Under the pieces are notes generated by a model, which was not told the origin of the DNA, did no database searches, and saw only the letters and a program-made list of their open reading frames with translations. Position numbers and translations under genes: made by a program. Source: Streptomyces fildesensis (GTDB lineage: Bacteria; Actinomycetota; Actinomycetes; Streptomycetales; Streptomycetaceae). From it: DNA of 64,000 bases. Shown piece after piece: positions 1 through 8,656 of the stretch. The DNA is taken from positions 166,909 through 230,908 of the forward strand of contig NZ_JAAIKO010000009.1 of the NCBI RefSeq assembly GCF_016107395.1, written 5' to 3'. Each line of letters starts with the position of its first letter. The stretch's first letter is position 1.

Positions 1-14
1 CCGGCCGACCGCGC

Positions 15-428
15 TCATGCGGCGGGCTCCGGGGCGATCTCGGCGATCAGGTTCTCGATGAGGGCCTTGATCTCATCGCGGATCGGGCGGACGGCCTCGA
101 CGCCCTGGCCGGCCGGGTCCTCCAGCTTCCAGTCCAGGTACCGCTTGCCGGGGAAGACCGGGCAGACGTCGCCGCAGCCCATCGTGATGCAGACGTCGGA
201 CGCCTGGACGGACTCGACCGTCAGTACCTTGGGGATCTCCGCCGAGATGTCGATGCCGACCTCGCGCATCGCCTCCACTGCCGCCGGATTCACCTGGGCG
301 CCGGGGGCGGAGCCGGCGGAGCGGACCTCGACGCGGTCTCCGGCCAGGTGGGTGAGCCATGCGGCCGCCATCTGGGAGCGGCCGGCGTTGTGGACGCAGA
401 CGAAGAGGACGGATGGCTTGTCGGACAC
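15..428 (-). CDS. arsC: Arsenate reductase, low-molecular-weight phosphatase type (ArsC)
   Basis: Cytoplasmic enzyme that reduces arsenate to arsenite so it can leave the cell. The 137-aa product opens with the LMW-phosphatase P-loop CVHNAGRS (Cys at about residue 11, CX5R) and carries the redox pair in CGDVC (about residues 85-89), the two further cysteines expected of thioredoxin-coupled ArsC. Length is normal for the family. The start is GTG at 428, with an AAGGAACGAG stretch upstream. It is divergent from arsR and shares an 80-bp control region with a candidate ArsR operator. Together with arsR and the aquaglyceroporin gene it forms an arsenic-resistance locus without ArsB or Acr3, so arsenite export presumably uses the channel. 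Confidence 0.93.
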   Translation of the reverse strand: MSDKPSVLFVCVHNAGRSQMAAAWLTHLAGDRVEVRSAGSAPGAQVNPAAVEAMREVGIDISAEIPKVLTVESVQASDVCITMGCGDVCPVFPGKRYLDWKLEDPAGQGVEAVRPIRDEIKALIENLIAEIAPEPAA

Positions 429-474
429 GGTGTTCTCGTTCCTTCTGTCGGCGAGCGTCGTGGGCGGGAGCTGG

Positions 475-492
475 CATCAGCGCTCACTGATG
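475..492. promoter_or_regulatory. Candidate ArsR operator
   Basis: Inverted repeat CATCAG-N6-CTGATG in the spacer between divergent arsC and arsR. Two short arms separated by six bases are typical of ArsR/SmtB operators, and the site would overlap both promoters. Binding is inferred from position and symmetry only. Confidence 0.55.
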
Positions 493-507
493 TGAAAGTA
501 TCAGCAG

Positions 508-822
508 ATGATGACGTCAGTCGACACTGACCTGATGCGGGTTCTCGCCGACCCGCTCAGGCTGCAGATCGTGACCCTTCTCGCCCGGGAGACCTTGTGC
601 ACCACGCACCTGGTGGAGGAGACCGGGGCCAGACAGACCAACCTCTCGAACCACCTCAGGGTGCTGCGCGAGGCAGGCGTGGTCGATACCGAACCCTGCG
701 GCCGATTCACGTACTACAAGCTGCGGCCGGACGTCATGGAAGCCCTGGCCGGGTCCTTCACCGAGCTCGCCGCCACCGCTCGCGCCACCGCCGAGGGCAA
801 CCTCAAGCGTTCCTGCCCCTGA
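508..822 (+). CDS. arsR: ArsR/SmtB-family metalloregulatory repressor
   Basis: 104-aa winged-helix repressor that should release the ars promoters when it binds arsenite or antimonite. The recognition helix region TNLSNHLRVLREAGVV (about residues 46-61) and the wing GRFTYYKL match the family. The usual ELCVCDL metal site in the alpha-3 helix is altered to TLCTTHL, leaving one Cys plus a His, and another Cys sits near the C-terminus (RSCP), so the As(III) site may be atypical. Two consecutive ATG codons at 508 and 511 are both possible starts. The gene is followed after 27 bp by the aquaporin gene, probably in one operon. Confidence 0.9.
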   Translation: MMTSVDTDLMRVLADPLRLQIVTLLARETLCTTHLVEETGARQTNLSNHLRVLREAGVVDTEPCGRFTYYKLRPDVMEALAGSFTELAATARATAEGNLKRSCP

Positions 823-849
823 TCTCCGTACCTGCATTGAGGAGTCCCG

Positions 850-1659
850 TTGAGTGCCACCGAGGCCGGCGCCGCGACCACGGCGGAATCGCCGCCCATA
901 CCTGAGACCGGCCCCCAGCCTGCCCCGGGCGCCACCCCGCCCCGCGTCCCGCTGGCCCACCGGGCGGCAGCGGAACTGGTCGGCACCGCCGCCCTCGTGG
1001 CTGTGGTCGTCGGCTCCGGCATCCAGGCAACCCGGCTCAGCAAGGATGTGGGCCTGCAACTGCTGGCCAACTCCACTGCCACGGTCTTCGGCCTCGGCAT
1101 CCTGGTCCTGCTGCTCGGCCCGGTCTCCGGTGCCCACTTCAACCCCGCCGTCACCCTCGCCGAGTGGTGGAACGCACGGCGCGGCGGCGCAGGCGTGACC
1201 GGCCGCGAGGTTGCCGTGTACCTCCCCGCGCAAGTGGTCGGGGCGATCGGCGGCGCGGTCCTGGCGGACGCGATGTTCGGCGAACCGCTCGTGAAGTGGT
1301 CCACGCACGACCGCTCGACCGGACACCTGCTGCTGGGCGAGGTCGTCGCCACCGCCGGACTCGTCCTGCTGATCTTCGGCCTGGCCCGCACCGGCCGACT
1401 GCGCTTCGCACCGGTCGCCGTCGCCTCGTACATCGGTGCCGCCTACTGGTTCACCTCGTCGACGTCGTTCGCCAATCCGGCGGTGACGATCGGCCGGGCT
1501 TTCACCGACACCTTCGCCGGGATCGCCCCGAGCTCGGTGCCCGGCTTCATCGGCGCCCAACTCGCCGGCGCCGTTGTGGGCCTGGCCCTGGTCGCGCTCG
1601 TCTTCGGCCGGACCGGCACCGCTGCTGCGGCAGCCACCGCCGCAGCGGGAGCCGAATGA
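850..1659 (+). CDS. MIP-family aquaglyceroporin, probable arsenite channel
   Basis: Integral membrane channel of the aquaporin/GlpF superfamily, 269 aa, with about six membrane spans. The two half-helix signatures are present as FNPAVTLAEW (about residue 97) and FANPAVTIGRAF (about residue 206). The Arg after the second NPA is shifted by the reading ANPAVTIGRA, the usual spacing. The start is taken as TTG at 850 because GAGGAG lies about 6 bases upstream; no ATG precedes the conserved part. Location between arsR and the ars control region supports arsenite efflux, as known for AqpS beside arsC in Sinorhizobium. The first ~35 residues are Ala/Pro rich and not conserved. Confidence 0.88.
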   Translation: MSATEAGAATTAESPPIPETGPQPAPGATPPRVPLAHRAAAELVGTAALVAVVVGSGIQATRLSKDVGLQLLANSTATVFGLGILVLLLGPVSGAHFNPAVTLAEWWNARRGGAGVTGREVAVYLPAQVVGAIGGAVLADAMFGEPLVKWSTHDRSTGHLLLGEVVATAGLVLLIFGLARTGRLRFAPVAVASYIGAAYWFTSSTSFANPAVTIGRAFTDTFAGIAPSSVPGFIGAQLAGAVVGLALVALVFGRTGTAAAAATAAAGAE

Positions 1660-1738
1660 CCCACGCCGCGCGGGTGCAGTGATCGGCGGCGGCCCAGCCA
1701 GGGCTCGCCGCCGGCTACCACCTGCGCCAGTTCGGCGT

Positions 1739-3250
1739 TCAGCCTCGTTTGAAGACCGCCTCAGCCTTGTTGTGGCCGCAGGGAAGCAGCTGGATCGCCG
1801 TGCCGCCGTTCACCGTGCCCACGCACAGTTTGGCCTGCTCGGAGTAGACGGTGCTGTTGCCGGCGCGGACGGAGAACCGCTGCGCCGGATTGCCGCTGCA
1901 GTTCGCGAGCTGCACCACCGTGCCGGGGGCGGTGGCACCCCAGGCGGCGTCCATGCAGAGGCCTTTCGTCCGGACCGTGCCGTTCGAGGGGTCCCACTTC
2001 TGGTTCGCGCTGCCGTCGCACGCCGCCAGGATCAGCGGTGTGCCGTCCGAGGCCTTCGATCCGCTGAGGCACTTGCCGGTGCCGGGGTTCACCAGCGCGG
2101 TCGCCGTTCCGGCATTGCCCCCGTTGGTGGTTCCCCCGCTCGCGGGGGGAGTGCTCGCCGTCGGCTTCGAAGTGGCGGCGTCCTGGGGAGCCCCCTGGGT
2201 GCCGGGGGCCTTGGCCCCGGGTGCGGAGGACGATGAGGAGTCCTTCAGCGTGAGAACGAGGGCAGTGCCCATCAGGCAGGCGCCGACCGCGGTCGCCACG
2301 ATCACCCAGCGGCGGGTGAACGGCCCTCCTCTCCGGCGGTTCTCGGGTGCGGCCCCGCCGACGGGGTGGCCGGCAGGATCGGCACCCGCCTCCTCATGGG
2401 CGGGCGCGTCCGATGACGGATGCAGCCGGCGTGCCACGGGCTCGTCCAGGAGGCCGGTGTCCACGACACCGTTCGCGTCGATGGTGAAGCGCCACCGCGG
2501 CTGGTCGACCCGGCCGACGACGACCACCGACCAGCGTCCGTCCGGATCGTCCGCCAGCTTGGTGATGCGTTCGCGTTGGCGGTCACGGCCGCCGGGCAGA
2601 CCGACCAGCAGTGCCACCCCGCCGCTCACGTCGTCCAGCGCGGCATCGCCGTCGGTCAGGGCCTGGGTCGGTGACTCGGCCGATCCGAACCGCTCCGCGG
2701 CCCCTGGTCTGAACCCGATCCGGACCACCTGCACACCCTGTGACCACGGGCTCGTGGTGAGCTCGCGGGTCCACGCCTCGGCCAGGGCCCTTGCCTGCCG
2801 GGCGTCGCCCTCCAGGCTGATGATGCCGCCGACCTGACTGAGGTTCAGCAGCGCGAAGCCCGAGGCGGTGTCGCCGAGCGAGACCAGCTTCGGGTACGGG
2901 TCCGGCAGTGACTCCGCCACACTCGCGCTCTGCAGCATGCGCAGCCGCGCATGCCAGGTCCGGCCGCCGTGATCGGCGGTCCACCCGACGGGGGGACGCT
3001 CGTCGGGGGTCTTGAGGCGAAGCCAGACGGTGTCGGGTCCGACGACGACCACATGGGCCACGGGAACACCGCGGTTCTCGCGGTCGCAGGCGGTGGCCAG
3101 GACGCGTACGACCCGGTCCACGGTCCACAGGCCGTGATCGGCGCCCCGGGCCGGCCCCGATCGTGCCTCGGTCCTTCGCGACCTGCGCAGCCGGGCACGC
3201 CAGTCGCCGCGGCGAGGAACGCGATCAGCGGATCGGCTCGGCAGTGTCAC
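1739..3250 (-). CDS. Single-pass membrane protein with extracellular ricin-type lectin domain, T7SS-associated
   Basis: About 503 aa from a GTG at 3250 (AGGGG upstream; an in-frame start at 3340 is also open). The N-terminal ~300 residues are cytoplasmic, without a domain I can name; the stretch GFALLNLSQVGGIISLEGD resembles the N-terminal cytosolic module of several actinobacterial regulators. A single membrane helix (WVIVATAVGACLMGTALVL) follows, then a Ser/Pro/Thr-rich linker. The C-terminal ~130-residue ricin B-type trefoil has CLSGSKASDGTPL and NQKW motifs with paired cysteines. It is divergent from the WXG100/ATPase genes, so it may be the cell-surface partner of that locus. Function is inferred from context only. 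Confidence 0.7.
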   Translation of the reverse strand: MTLPSRSADRVPRRGDWRARLRRSRRTEARSGPARGADHGLWTVDRVVRVLATACDRENRGVPVAHVVVVGPDTVWLRLKTPDERPPVGWTADHGGRTWHARLRMLQSASVAESLPDPYPKLVSLGDTASGFALLNLSQVGGIISLEGDARQARALAEAWTRELTTSPWSQGVQVVRIGFRPGAAERFGSAESPTQALTDGDAALDDVSGGVALLVGLPGGRDRQRERITKLADDPDGRWSVVVVGRVDQPRWRFTIDANGVVDTGLLDEPVARRLHPSSDAPAHEEAGADPAGHPVGGAAPENRRRGGPFTRRWVIVATAVGACLMGTALVLTLKDSSSSSAPGAKAPGTQGAPQDAATSKPTASTPPASGGTTNGGNAGTATALVNPGTGKCLSGSKASDGTPLILAACDGSANQKWDPSNGTVRTKGLCMDAAWGATAPGTVVQLANCSGNPAQRFSVRAGNSTVYSEQAKLCVGTVNGGTAIQLLPCGHNKAEAVFKRG

Positions 3251-3554
3251 CTGTGGCCCCTCGGTTGTGGGCGGCTGGTCGTGTCGGGCGCGCACCCCGC
3301 CAGGCGCGGCTGGCCGCGTCGTCAGGAGCTGCCCCACCACGAGCGGAGCGCACGGGGTTTTCGTCGTGCCCCGAACGTTGGCCTTCCCGCCAGGGAAGTG
3401 TCAACGCCGGGCAGGGGGAGGGCTTGGGCCCTTGGGCCCAAGCCTCCAGCCGGTGTTCTGGACCGCCACTGGGTCCGTTCCTAGCATCGGCAGCGTCCGT
3501 GCCGAACGAGTCGGTGCGTACCGAGACGCTCGGCGACACCAGAAGGGACACACC

Positions 3555-3854
3555 ATGGCGAATCTGAACGTCACCTACCAGGAGATGTCGGACACCGCGA
3601 ACACGATGCGCACCAACAAGGCCGATATCGACGACAAACTCACGCAGTGCAAGAGCATCGTCGACGGCCTGACGGCCAGCGGCTTCGTCACCGAGCAGGC
3701 ATCGGGAAAGTTCGACGAAGTGCACACCGAGTTCGTCACCTCGGCCAATCAGGCCATGGAGACCCTGGACCAGCTGTCGGTGTGGCTCGACAAGGCCGTG
3801 GACGCGCTGCGTGACATGGACACCCAGCTCTCCGGTTCCCTCAACCAGAAGTAG
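3555..3854 (+). CDS. WXG100-family protein (ESAT-6-like)
   Basis: 99-aa helical-hairpin protein of the size and composition of WXG100 substrates of type VII secretion. The helix breaker between the two helices reads ASGFVTEQASGKF, so the Trp of the W-x-G motif is replaced, as in a number of Streptomyces members. ATG at 3555 is chosen because AGAAGGGA is just upstream; the open frame extends further 5' but has no signal there. The next gene, 87 bp downstream, is the secretion ATPase, and a second member of the family follows it, suggesting a heterodimeric pair. Confidence 0.85.
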   Translation: MANLNVTYQEMSDTANTMRTNKADIDDKLTQCKSIVDGLTASGFVTEQASGKFDEVHTEFVTSANQAMETLDQLSVWLDKAVDALRDMDTQLSGSLNQK

Positions 3855-3941
3855 CCGGCCCAGAGCGGCCGGCGCCGTACGTGCGCCCCGCGCCGGCCGC
3901 TCCCTCGGCTCGGGCGCCCGGACTGATGAGGGTGGGGAACC

Positions 3942-6900
3942 ATGCCCATGATGATCACCATTGCCCGGCTACCGGACTGGTCGGCCGACGTGGTCGTGGA
4001 TGCCGATCCCACCACCGTCCTCCGCGACGTCGTCAAGAACCTGCTGGACAGCCTTGATGCGTCGCAGACCCCGCCGTCCGGCGATCCGGGTGTGACGGCG
4101 GTCTATCTCGCCGATCAGCCGCTCGACCTCTCCACGCCCCTGGCGGACAGCGGGATCCACGACGGCACCGTCCTGTGGCTCGGCACGCCCGGCCCCGTCG
4201 CGGGCCCGGACACCGGTCTGGCCACGGTCAGGGCCGTGGCGGGCGCCGACGCCGGGCGGGTCTGGTACCTCGACGCGGGCGAGCACCGCATCGGATCCGG
4301 TGCCGGTTGCCGCATCATCATGGGCAGTGACCAGCCGGCGGTGGTCGCCGTCGTCCGGGTGTCCCTCGACGCCTCGGTGCACGTGCGCGCGGGCACGTCC
4401 TCCGCCCTGCTCGACCGCACCCCGCTGCCCGACCACGAGGTCGCCTGGCGGGAGACGTCCCAACTCCTGGTCGGGAAAACCATCCTGGAGGCGTATCCGC
4501 TGCTGAGCCCGGATGCCGTCGTCGAACCCTCGCCAGAGGGTGAGTACCTGGACTACAACCGTCCCCCTCGGCTGCTTCCCTTCGAGCAGCGCACCGCGTT
4601 CCGCCTCCCGAACCGGCCCAAGCCGTCGGCACCGAGCGCACTGCCCTGGCTGGCGGCAGCGCTGCCCGCCGTCTTCGGCGGCGCGTTCGCGGTGATGATG
4701 GACAACCCGTTGTTCCTGATGATGGCGGCGATGTCGCCGGTCATGGTCCTCGGGAACTGGTTCACCGGGCGGCGTCAGGGCCGGATCAGCAACCGGCGTC
4801 AGCTGGCCGAACACCAGGCCCAGCTCGAGGCCACCGAAGCCGAGATCACGGCGGCGCTGGAGCAGGAACGCTTGGACTACCGCGCCGCCAGCCCGGACCC
4901 GGCCGAGTTGCTCGTCATCGCGACCGGTCCGCGGGCCCGGCTCTGGGAACGCCGCCGCACCGATCCTGACCACCTGCTGGTCCGGGTCGGCATCGCCGAC
5001 CTGCCCACCAAGATCTCTGTCGAGGGGGGCGACGGCACGCACCGCCAACGGGAAGTCCGGGCGGTGCGGGACGTCCCCGCGGCCTTCTCCATCGCGCAGA
5101 CGGGTGTCGTCGGTGTCGCGGGGCTCGGCGACTGGCCGCGTCGTACCGCGCGCTGGCTGGTCGGTCAACTGGCCGTGCTGCAGAGTCCTCGCGACGTGCA
5201 GCTGTACATCCTGACCGACCCGGCGGGGGAGTCGCTATGGGAGTGGGCGGCTTGGCTGCCGCACACCCGGCCGATGCTGGGGCAGCAGGCGCTGGCTCTG
5301 CTGGGTGCCGACGCCGAGACGCTCGGCCGCCGGGTCGCCGAGCTGACCGAGCTCATCAACGCACGTCAGCAGGCGCGTCTCAACGCCGGCTTCGGGGCGG
5401 TGCTCGCCGACCCGGACGTCGTCGTGGTGCTGGACGGTGCCCGACGACTGCGGGCGTTGCCCGGAATGGTGACGATCCTGCAGGAAGGACCCGCGGTCGG
5501 CGTCTACAGCATCTGTGTGGACGCCGACGAACGCACCCTGCCTGAGGAGTGCGCGACCGTCCTGGTCGGGGGCGCCGCGCGGCCGGCCACCCTACGGCAG
5601 CAGCGCGCGGCACAGATCGACGACATCCTCGCGGACGAGGTGGCGGACAGCTGGTACGCGGCGACCGGGTGCCGGCTGGCGCCCCTGCGCGATGTCAGCG
5701 ACAACCAGGGCGAGGCCGCGCTGCCGGCCGCCGCGCGCCTGCTGGAGGTCCTCGGACTGGAGGAGCCGACCGGTGCCTCGATCGCTGCCCGCTGGCGTGC
5801 CTCGGGCCGTACCACCAAGGCTGTGGTCGGCTATTCGCTCAGCGGCCCGTTCGCGCTCGACCTGGTCAACCACGGCCCGCACGGCCTGGTGGCGGGCACG
5901 ACCGGTTCGGGCAAGTCGGAGTTCCTGCAGACCCTGGTGGCGTCGCTGGCCGTGGCCAACCGCCCGGACGCCATGACCTTCGTCCTGGTCGACTACAAGG
6001 GCGGTGCCGCGTTCAAGGACTGCGTCCAACTGCCCCACACCGTCGGCCTGGTGACGGACCTGGACACGCATCTCGTCGAGCGGGCCCTGGCCTCGCTGAG
6101 CGCCGAGTTGACCCATCGCGAGCACCGGCTCGCGGCCGCGGGCGCGAAAGACCTGGAGGACTACCTCGACTACGCCAGCCGACGGCCCGAACTGGCTCCC
6201 ATACCACGCCTGCTCATCGTCATCGACGAGTTCGCCTCCATGGCGCGCGAGCTGCCCGACTTCGTCACCGGCCTGGTCAACGTCGCCCAGCGCGGCCGTT
6301 CGCTGGGCATCCATCTGATCCTGGCGACCCAACGCCCGTCCGGTGTGGTGTCGGCGGAAATCCGCGCCAACACCAACCTGCGGGTCGCGCTGCGGGTGAC
6401 CGATTCCGGAGAGAGCACCGATGTCATCGATGCCCGGGAAGCCGCGAGCATCCCGGCGTCGACTCCGGGGCGGGGCTACGCCCGGCTCGGGCACAGCTCG
6501 CTGATCCCGTTCCAGACCGGCCGGGTGGGGGCCGCCGCCCGCCGGCCGACCGGACAGCGGTCGTGGCCGTCCCGTTCCTGCAGCCGGTCTCGTGGCTGGA
6601 CCTCGGCCTGCCCGCGCCGCAGCGCCCGCACAGCACGGCCGAGACCAACGAACTGACCGACCTGTCAGTCCTGGTGACAGCGATCAGACAGGCCAACGAC
6701 ATGGTGGGCATCGCCCCGCAGCGCCGGCCGTGGCTGCCGCCGCCGCTGCCGCTGTCGCCGGTGGTCGAGCTGGCGGCGGATCCGGTCCGCGGTACCCGGG
6801 AGGATCCGTCCTTCTCCTGGGCGGTACAGGACCTGCCGACGCAGCAGCGCCAGGAACCCGTGACGGTGGACCTGGCCACCTTCGGGCACCTGCACATCAT

Positions 6901-8356
6901 CGGAGGCCCGCGCTCCGGGCGCTCCGCGGCGCTGCGGACCTTCGCGGCCGCGGCGGCCAGTGCGTCCAGCGTCGCCGACCTGCACCTGTACGGGCTCGAC
7001 TGCGGCAACGGAGCCCTGCTTCCGCTCACCAAGCTGCCGCACTGTGGCGCGGTGGTGCAGCGCTCGGAGACCGACCGGGCCGTCCGGCTGCTGCAACGCC
7101 TGGACGCCGAGGTGCGGAACCGTCAGCGACTGCTCGGTGAGGGAGGCTTCGCCGATGTGTCGGAGCAGCGGGCGGCCGCCCAGGAGTCCGAGCGGTTGCC
7201 CCATATCGTGCTGTTGCTCGACCGCTGGGAAGGGTTCATGGGAACCCTCAACGAGTACGACGCCGGGGCGCTGACCGAACTGATCCAGACCCTGCACCGC
7301 GAGGGCGCCAGCGCCGGGGTGCACGTGGTCATCGCCGGTGACCGCATGTTGCTGACCGGCCGGATGAGTTCGCTGTGCGAGGACAAGCTGGTGCTGCGGC
7401 TGTCGGACCGCAGCGACGCCAGCCTGGCCGGGCTGAACCCGCGGAAGATCCCGGAGAACCTGCCACCGGGCCGTGGTTACCGCGCGGGCAGCGCGATCGA
7501 GACCCAGGTCGCGCTGGTGGCGGCCGACCCGGCGGGTCCGGCGCAGGTGGCCGCGGTGCATGCGCTGGCCGCCCGGCTCGTCGAGCGGGAAGCGGGGGTC
7601 GAGAAGTCGGCGCGGCCGAACCGGATCGCGGTGCTGCCCACGGACCTCACGTTCGAGCAGGCGTGGGAGGCGGTCGGGACCCCGGCCCCCATGTGGGCAC
7701 TGGTGGGGGTCGGCGGCGACGACCTCGAGCCGGTCGGGGCCGACCTGCTGGGTGATCAGCCGACCTTCCTGGTCGCCGGACCGTCCCGGTCCGGGCGCAG
7801 CACGGCACTCGCCGTCATGGCGGAGTCGCTGCTGCGCGGTGGCACCGAGATCGTCATCGGTGCCCCCATGAACTCCCCGCTGCGCGGCTTCGAGGGCCGG
7901 CCCGGGGTGCGGGGTGTCATCACCGGCGAGGAGCCGGCGGAGCGGGAGTTCTCCGAACTGCTGGACCCCGGTGACGGTCCGGTGGTGCTCCTGGTCGACG
8001 ATGCCGAGGCATGGCGCGACCTGCGCTGCCGGGACTGGCTGAAGGCGTTCGTCCGCAAGGCTTCGGGGAGCAACCGGGGCGTGATCCTCGGCGGGAACGT
8101 CGCCTCGGTAGCGGCGGGCTTCTCCGGCTGGCAGGCGGAGGTCAAGAAGAACCGGCGCGGCGCGCTGCTGTCCCCTCCCGGCATGGGCGACGGCGACCTG
8201 GTCGGCGTCCGGCTGACGCGTTCTCAGATCGCCGCCAGGGTCGTGCCGGGCGCGGCACTGGTCCACCTGGGCAGCGGCAGCCTGCTGACCACCCAGATCC
8301 CTTCGGCAGCGCCGGCCCGGCCCGGCGGACCCACCCACGACACGCGGGAGCAGTGA
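3942..8356 (+). CDS. EssC/EccC-like type VII secretion ATPase, interrupted by a -1 frameshift near 6527-6540
   Basis: FtsK/SpoIIIE-type motor that would drive WXG100 proteins across the membrane. The frame opened at 3942 ends at 6656, but homology continues in the -1 frame from about 6540 to 8356, so the intact protein would be about 1471 aa. N-terminal order: ubiquitin-like or FHA-like module (1-85), FHA-like module (about 90-190), the conserved NRPPRL segment, two membrane helices (about 225-275), then three ATPase domains. The first Walker A is GTTGSGKSE (about residue 650). The second (GGPRSGRS) and third (GPSRSGRS) have Arg in place of the Walker Lys. The break lies at a five-G run; it could be a sequencing indel, a real mutation or programmed slippage. 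Length and N-terminal modules resemble Firmicute EssC more than mycobacterial EccC. Confidence 0.82.
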
Positions 8357-8634
8357 TGGCAGACCTGGTGGTGAAGGACCTGAAGGACCTGGTCAGCGAT
8401 CTCAACGAACTGATCAGCCAGTTCGAGGGGGCGTTGGACTTCCAGAACGACGACAAGGGGCTCTGGGGTCAGCACAACGCCAATCTGTCGATGGGCGACT
8501 TCGCGGACAACTGGACCGTCCACCGCGACGCGATGGTCAAGGACATGAAATCCCTCCGCGACAAGGTGACCAAGATCGACGATGCGTGGTCGCAGGGGGA
8601 ACAACAGCTGATGGACACGTTCCAGAACGGTTGA
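8356..8634 (+). CDS. WXG100-like small protein downstream of the secretion ATPase
   Basis: 92-aa, acidic, helix-rich protein. Its ATG at 8356 overlaps the ATPase stop codon by one base, implying translational coupling. A WGQ at mid-protein (GLWGQHN) and a conserved W in DNWTVHRD give the helix-turn-helix layout of the ESAT-6/WXG superfamily. It is probably the partner or second substrate of the locus, since the first WXG100 gene flanks the ATPase on the other side. The assignment rests on size, composition and position, not on a clear signature. Confidence 0.6.
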   Translation: MADLVVKDLKDLVSDLNELISQFEGALDFQNDDKGLWGQHNANLSMGDFADNWTVHRDAMVKDMKSLRDKVTKIDDAWSQGEQQLMDTFQNG

Positions 8635-8656
8635 CGAGTCGCTCAAGGAGAACCGC

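Noticed and set aside
517..1560. Long minus-strand frame opposite arsR and the aquaporin gene
   Set aside because: Arg/Gly-rich composition typical of antisense frames in high-GC DNA; the plus-strand genes have clear domains and correct codon bias.
5549..6500. Upstream part of the -1 frame in the secretion ATPase region
   Set aside because: Only the part after about 6540 is real; before that the frame is an Arg/Pro-rich shadow of the first ATPase domain.
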